Assembly (NCBI RefSeq): GCF_016429255.1 | Contig: NZ_JAELUG010000080.1 | Span: 1-33,674 of the forward strand | Direction: 5' to 3' | DNA: 33,674 nt | DNA from: Rhizobium sp. ASV8 | Lineage (GTDB): Bacteria > Pseudomonadota > Alphaproteobacteria > Rhizobiales > Rhizobiaceae | Shown here: positions 32,260-33,674 of the stretch, one piece after another | How the letters are laid out: the number at the start of each line of letters is the position of its first letter | Numbering within the stretch: position 1 is the first letter of the stretch | The notes under the pieces: generated by a model | The model's input: the letters and a program-made list of their open reading frames with translations, nothing else | What the model was told of the DNA's origin: nothing | Databases searched by the model: none | Program-made: the position numbers and the translations under genes

Positions 32260-32589
32260 GTTCCACTGGCCTCGCTAGGTCAATCGGCTTGAGCAGACAG
32301 AAATCTACGCCAGATCGAAGAATTGCGCGACATTCGCATGAAGTGCAAGAAAAATATCGTTTATCGCGAGATTCTTCGTGGCTTCTCGTTGAGGATGAGC
32401 GTGATGTGCTCTTTCAGCTATTTGGCCTCCAACACAGCAAAGGACGCCGATCTCCAAGGGCAACCATGGGATCCGGCATAGCTGGACCTCTGTCGCTTAA
32501 ACCGTCCATTGTAAGGGGATCATGAAACACCCTTCGAAAAATCTTTGAATCATGCCAAACTTGTCGGGGGCGTTACAGGATTCATATGC
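32260..32589. other. Divergent intergenic region
   Basis: 330 bases between the leftward glycosyltransferase gene and the rightward periplasmic protein gene. It must hold promoters for both. No strong promoter, dyad or small gene stands out to the eye. Confidence 0.4.
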
Positions 32590-33114
32590 ATGTCGAAGGC
32601 AGTCTTCTTACTCGGGTTTTTTCTATTAGTTTTGTCAGGCGGTATAGAGGTGGCGAGTGCGAGCATGCGCATACCGAAGGGATGCAATCGAGATGTTTTC
32701 CTGACGATTTCAGGTAAGATCGGTAAGACGACGAATGGTGCCAAGGATGACTACCAGATGTCTGAGCGCGAATTTCTCGCGTTGCCGGCGTCAACTGTAA
32801 CCACATCGACTCCGTGGAGCCCCAAAAGCGAGTTCCGCGGGCCGTTGTTAAGCAAGGTGCTGGATGAAGCGCAGACGAAGGGCAAGAAACTCCGTCTCAT
32901 TGCGCTCGACAATTTCAGCGTTGAGGTCGATGCGGAGTATCTGGAGAAATATGGGACGATCCTCGCTACCAGTAAAGACGGCGCCCGTCTGACCATCAGG
33001 GATTTCGGCCCGGTCTTCGTGATGTTTCCTCGTGACAGTTTCAAAGATGAGTTGGACACCCCGGTCGCAGCCTCTTATCTCGTCTGGCAACTCTGCGGAA
33101 TCAACGTGGAATGA
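32590..33114 (+). CDS. Periplasmic molybdopterin-oxidoreductase-like protein
   Basis: A 174-residue protein with a signal peptide (MSKAVFLLGFFLLVLSGGIE, cleavage near ASAS). The mature part, with FLALPASTVTTSTPWSPKSE, FRGPLLSKVLDEAQTKGKKL, RLTIRDFGPVFVMFPRD and SYLVWQLCGI, resembles the small periplasmic group of the oxidoreductase molybdopterin-binding (sulfite oxidase/YedY-like) fold. Cysteines are only near the two ends (GCNRD and QLCGI), not where YedY places its Mo-ligand, so it may bind something other than Mo-cofactor. The ATG at 32590 has AGGA nine bases upstream; an in-frame TTG at 32545 is less likely. Its stop overlaps the next start as ATGA, pointing to a sensor pair. Confidence 0.68.
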   Translation: MSKAVFLLGFFLLVLSGGIEVASASMRIPKGCNRDVFLTISGKIGKTTNGAKDDYQMSEREFLALPASTVTTSTPWSPKSEFRGPLLSKVLDEAQTKGKKLRLIALDNFSVEVDAEYLEKYGTILATSKDGARLTIRDFGPVFVMFPRDSFKDELDTPVAASYLVWQLCGINVE

Positions 33115-33674
33115 GATTATTCCCGCTGGCGTGGTTTAGCATTCCGGCAGCAATTGCGGCCATCTGTATCGGCGTGGTCGCATATCATTGGGGTGGCATC
33201 AGAGCCGAATATGCCCTGTGGGATTCCGCCAGCACCCGAAATCCGTCTTATTTCTATTGGCCAACCGTCAAGGTCGCTGACGAGCTCGAAACCGTCAGAT
33301 TAGATCTGAAGACCATCGCCGACGGATCAGCGGTCGAGCCTGGTGCGCTCTCGTTTCATATCGATGTTCTGATCTCCGGCATTAACATAATCGTTCGGCC
33401 ATCCGAACTGAACGATGGATATAGAAAGCTTCCGGGCTTCTCCGAGGACGGAGGCGCCTTAGCCCACTTTGCGGCAGACGTGTTGCCGGCCATCAAGCCG
33501 GATATCTCAGCGGCTGATGCCCAAGCGCTGCTGCCGCAACTGGAAGACATATCTTCCAGCTTGGAACGAATATCCAAGGCAGCCTTGGATCAGGATAGTG
33601 AGTTGAAGGAGAAGTCCTACGAGACCATCCGGGCTGGACATGTCGTCATTCTGGTTATTGCGTCATTGTTGATC
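33111..33674 (+). CDS. Membrane sensor protein, N-terminal part
   Basis: An open frame of 188 codons with no stop runs off the window. It starts at ATG 33111, overlapping the previous stop by four bases. The first transmembrane segment is PLAWFSIPAAIAAICIGVVA (about 5-24). A probably periplasmic domain of about 145 residues with a helical end (LLPQLEDISSSLERISKAAL) follows, then a second membrane segment begins at HVVILVIASLLI as the window ends. This is the architecture of histidine kinases and GGDEF/EAL proteins. The output domain lies outside the window. Coupling to the periplasmic protein suggests that protein is its ligand sensor. Confidence 0.72.
   Translation, partial: MRLFPLAWFSIPAAIAAICIGVVAYHWGGIRAEYALWDSASTRNPSYFYWPTVKVADELETVRLDLKTIADGSAVEPGALSFHIDVLISGINIIVRPSELNDGYRKLPGFSEDGGALAHFAADVLPAIKPDISAADAQALLPQLEDISSSLERISKAALDQDSELKEKSYETIRAGHVVILVIASLLI

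Overview
The window looks like accessory DNA from an alphaproteobacterium of the Rhizobiales (Rhizobium/Agrobacterium type). The reasons are two direct-repeat LexA boxes of the alphaproteobacterial form (GAAC-N7-GAAC), an imuA-imuB-dnaE2 mutagenesis cassette, ISKra4 and IS6 elements of rhizobial style, and high-GC codon use. No rRNA, complete tRNA, replication gene or CRISPR array was seen. Positions 1-152 are not biological: poly-C followed by a Nextera transposase adapter, so the real sequence starts at about 153.

Layout. 153-2325: a class II histone-deacetylase-like hydrolase and a TetR regulator, with a truncated minus-strand reading frame at the contig edge. 2393-6542: a mobile-element zone with a complete ISKra4 element abutting a truncated IS6 element, a secreted alginate-lyase-family protein, and a complete second IS6 element that cuts off the start of another gene. 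6755-8456: a HipA/HipB-type kinase-antitoxin operon read leftward, with a recognisable promoter and candidate operator. 8953-11301: an operon of unknown function (zinc metalloprotease, zinc-ribbon protein, three-helix membrane protein). 11334-12751: a LexA-box-preceded pair of SRAP (YedK/HMCES) genes. The first has lost all four catalytic positions and the second keeps them. 12816-18320: mostly unrecognised membrane or secreted proteins, a secreted phospholipase D-family protein coupled to a helical-repeat protein, a frameshifted secreted-protein pseudogene, and a locus with a full-length and a truncated membrane paralogue.

18875-24393: a LexA box followed by imuA, imuB and dnaE2, the SOS-induced error-prone translesion synthesis module. 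24481-25470: a small XRE regulator and a coiled-coil protein separated by a perfect 14-bp inverted repeat. 25783-27828: a flotillin/SPFH-like gene whose membrane anchor is separated from the body by an in-frame TAG. 28700-32259: an exported M16 zinc protease and a glycosyltransferase. 32590-33674: a periplasmic molybdopterin-oxidoreductase-like protein overlapping the start of a membrane sensor protein that runs off the window.

The two SOS units, about 7.5 kb apart, suggest a shared DNA-damage response in this segment. The tandem active/inactive SRAP operon is the strongest candidate for an undescribed system. Repeated IS activity, gene remnants and paralogue decay indicate a fluid genomic region.
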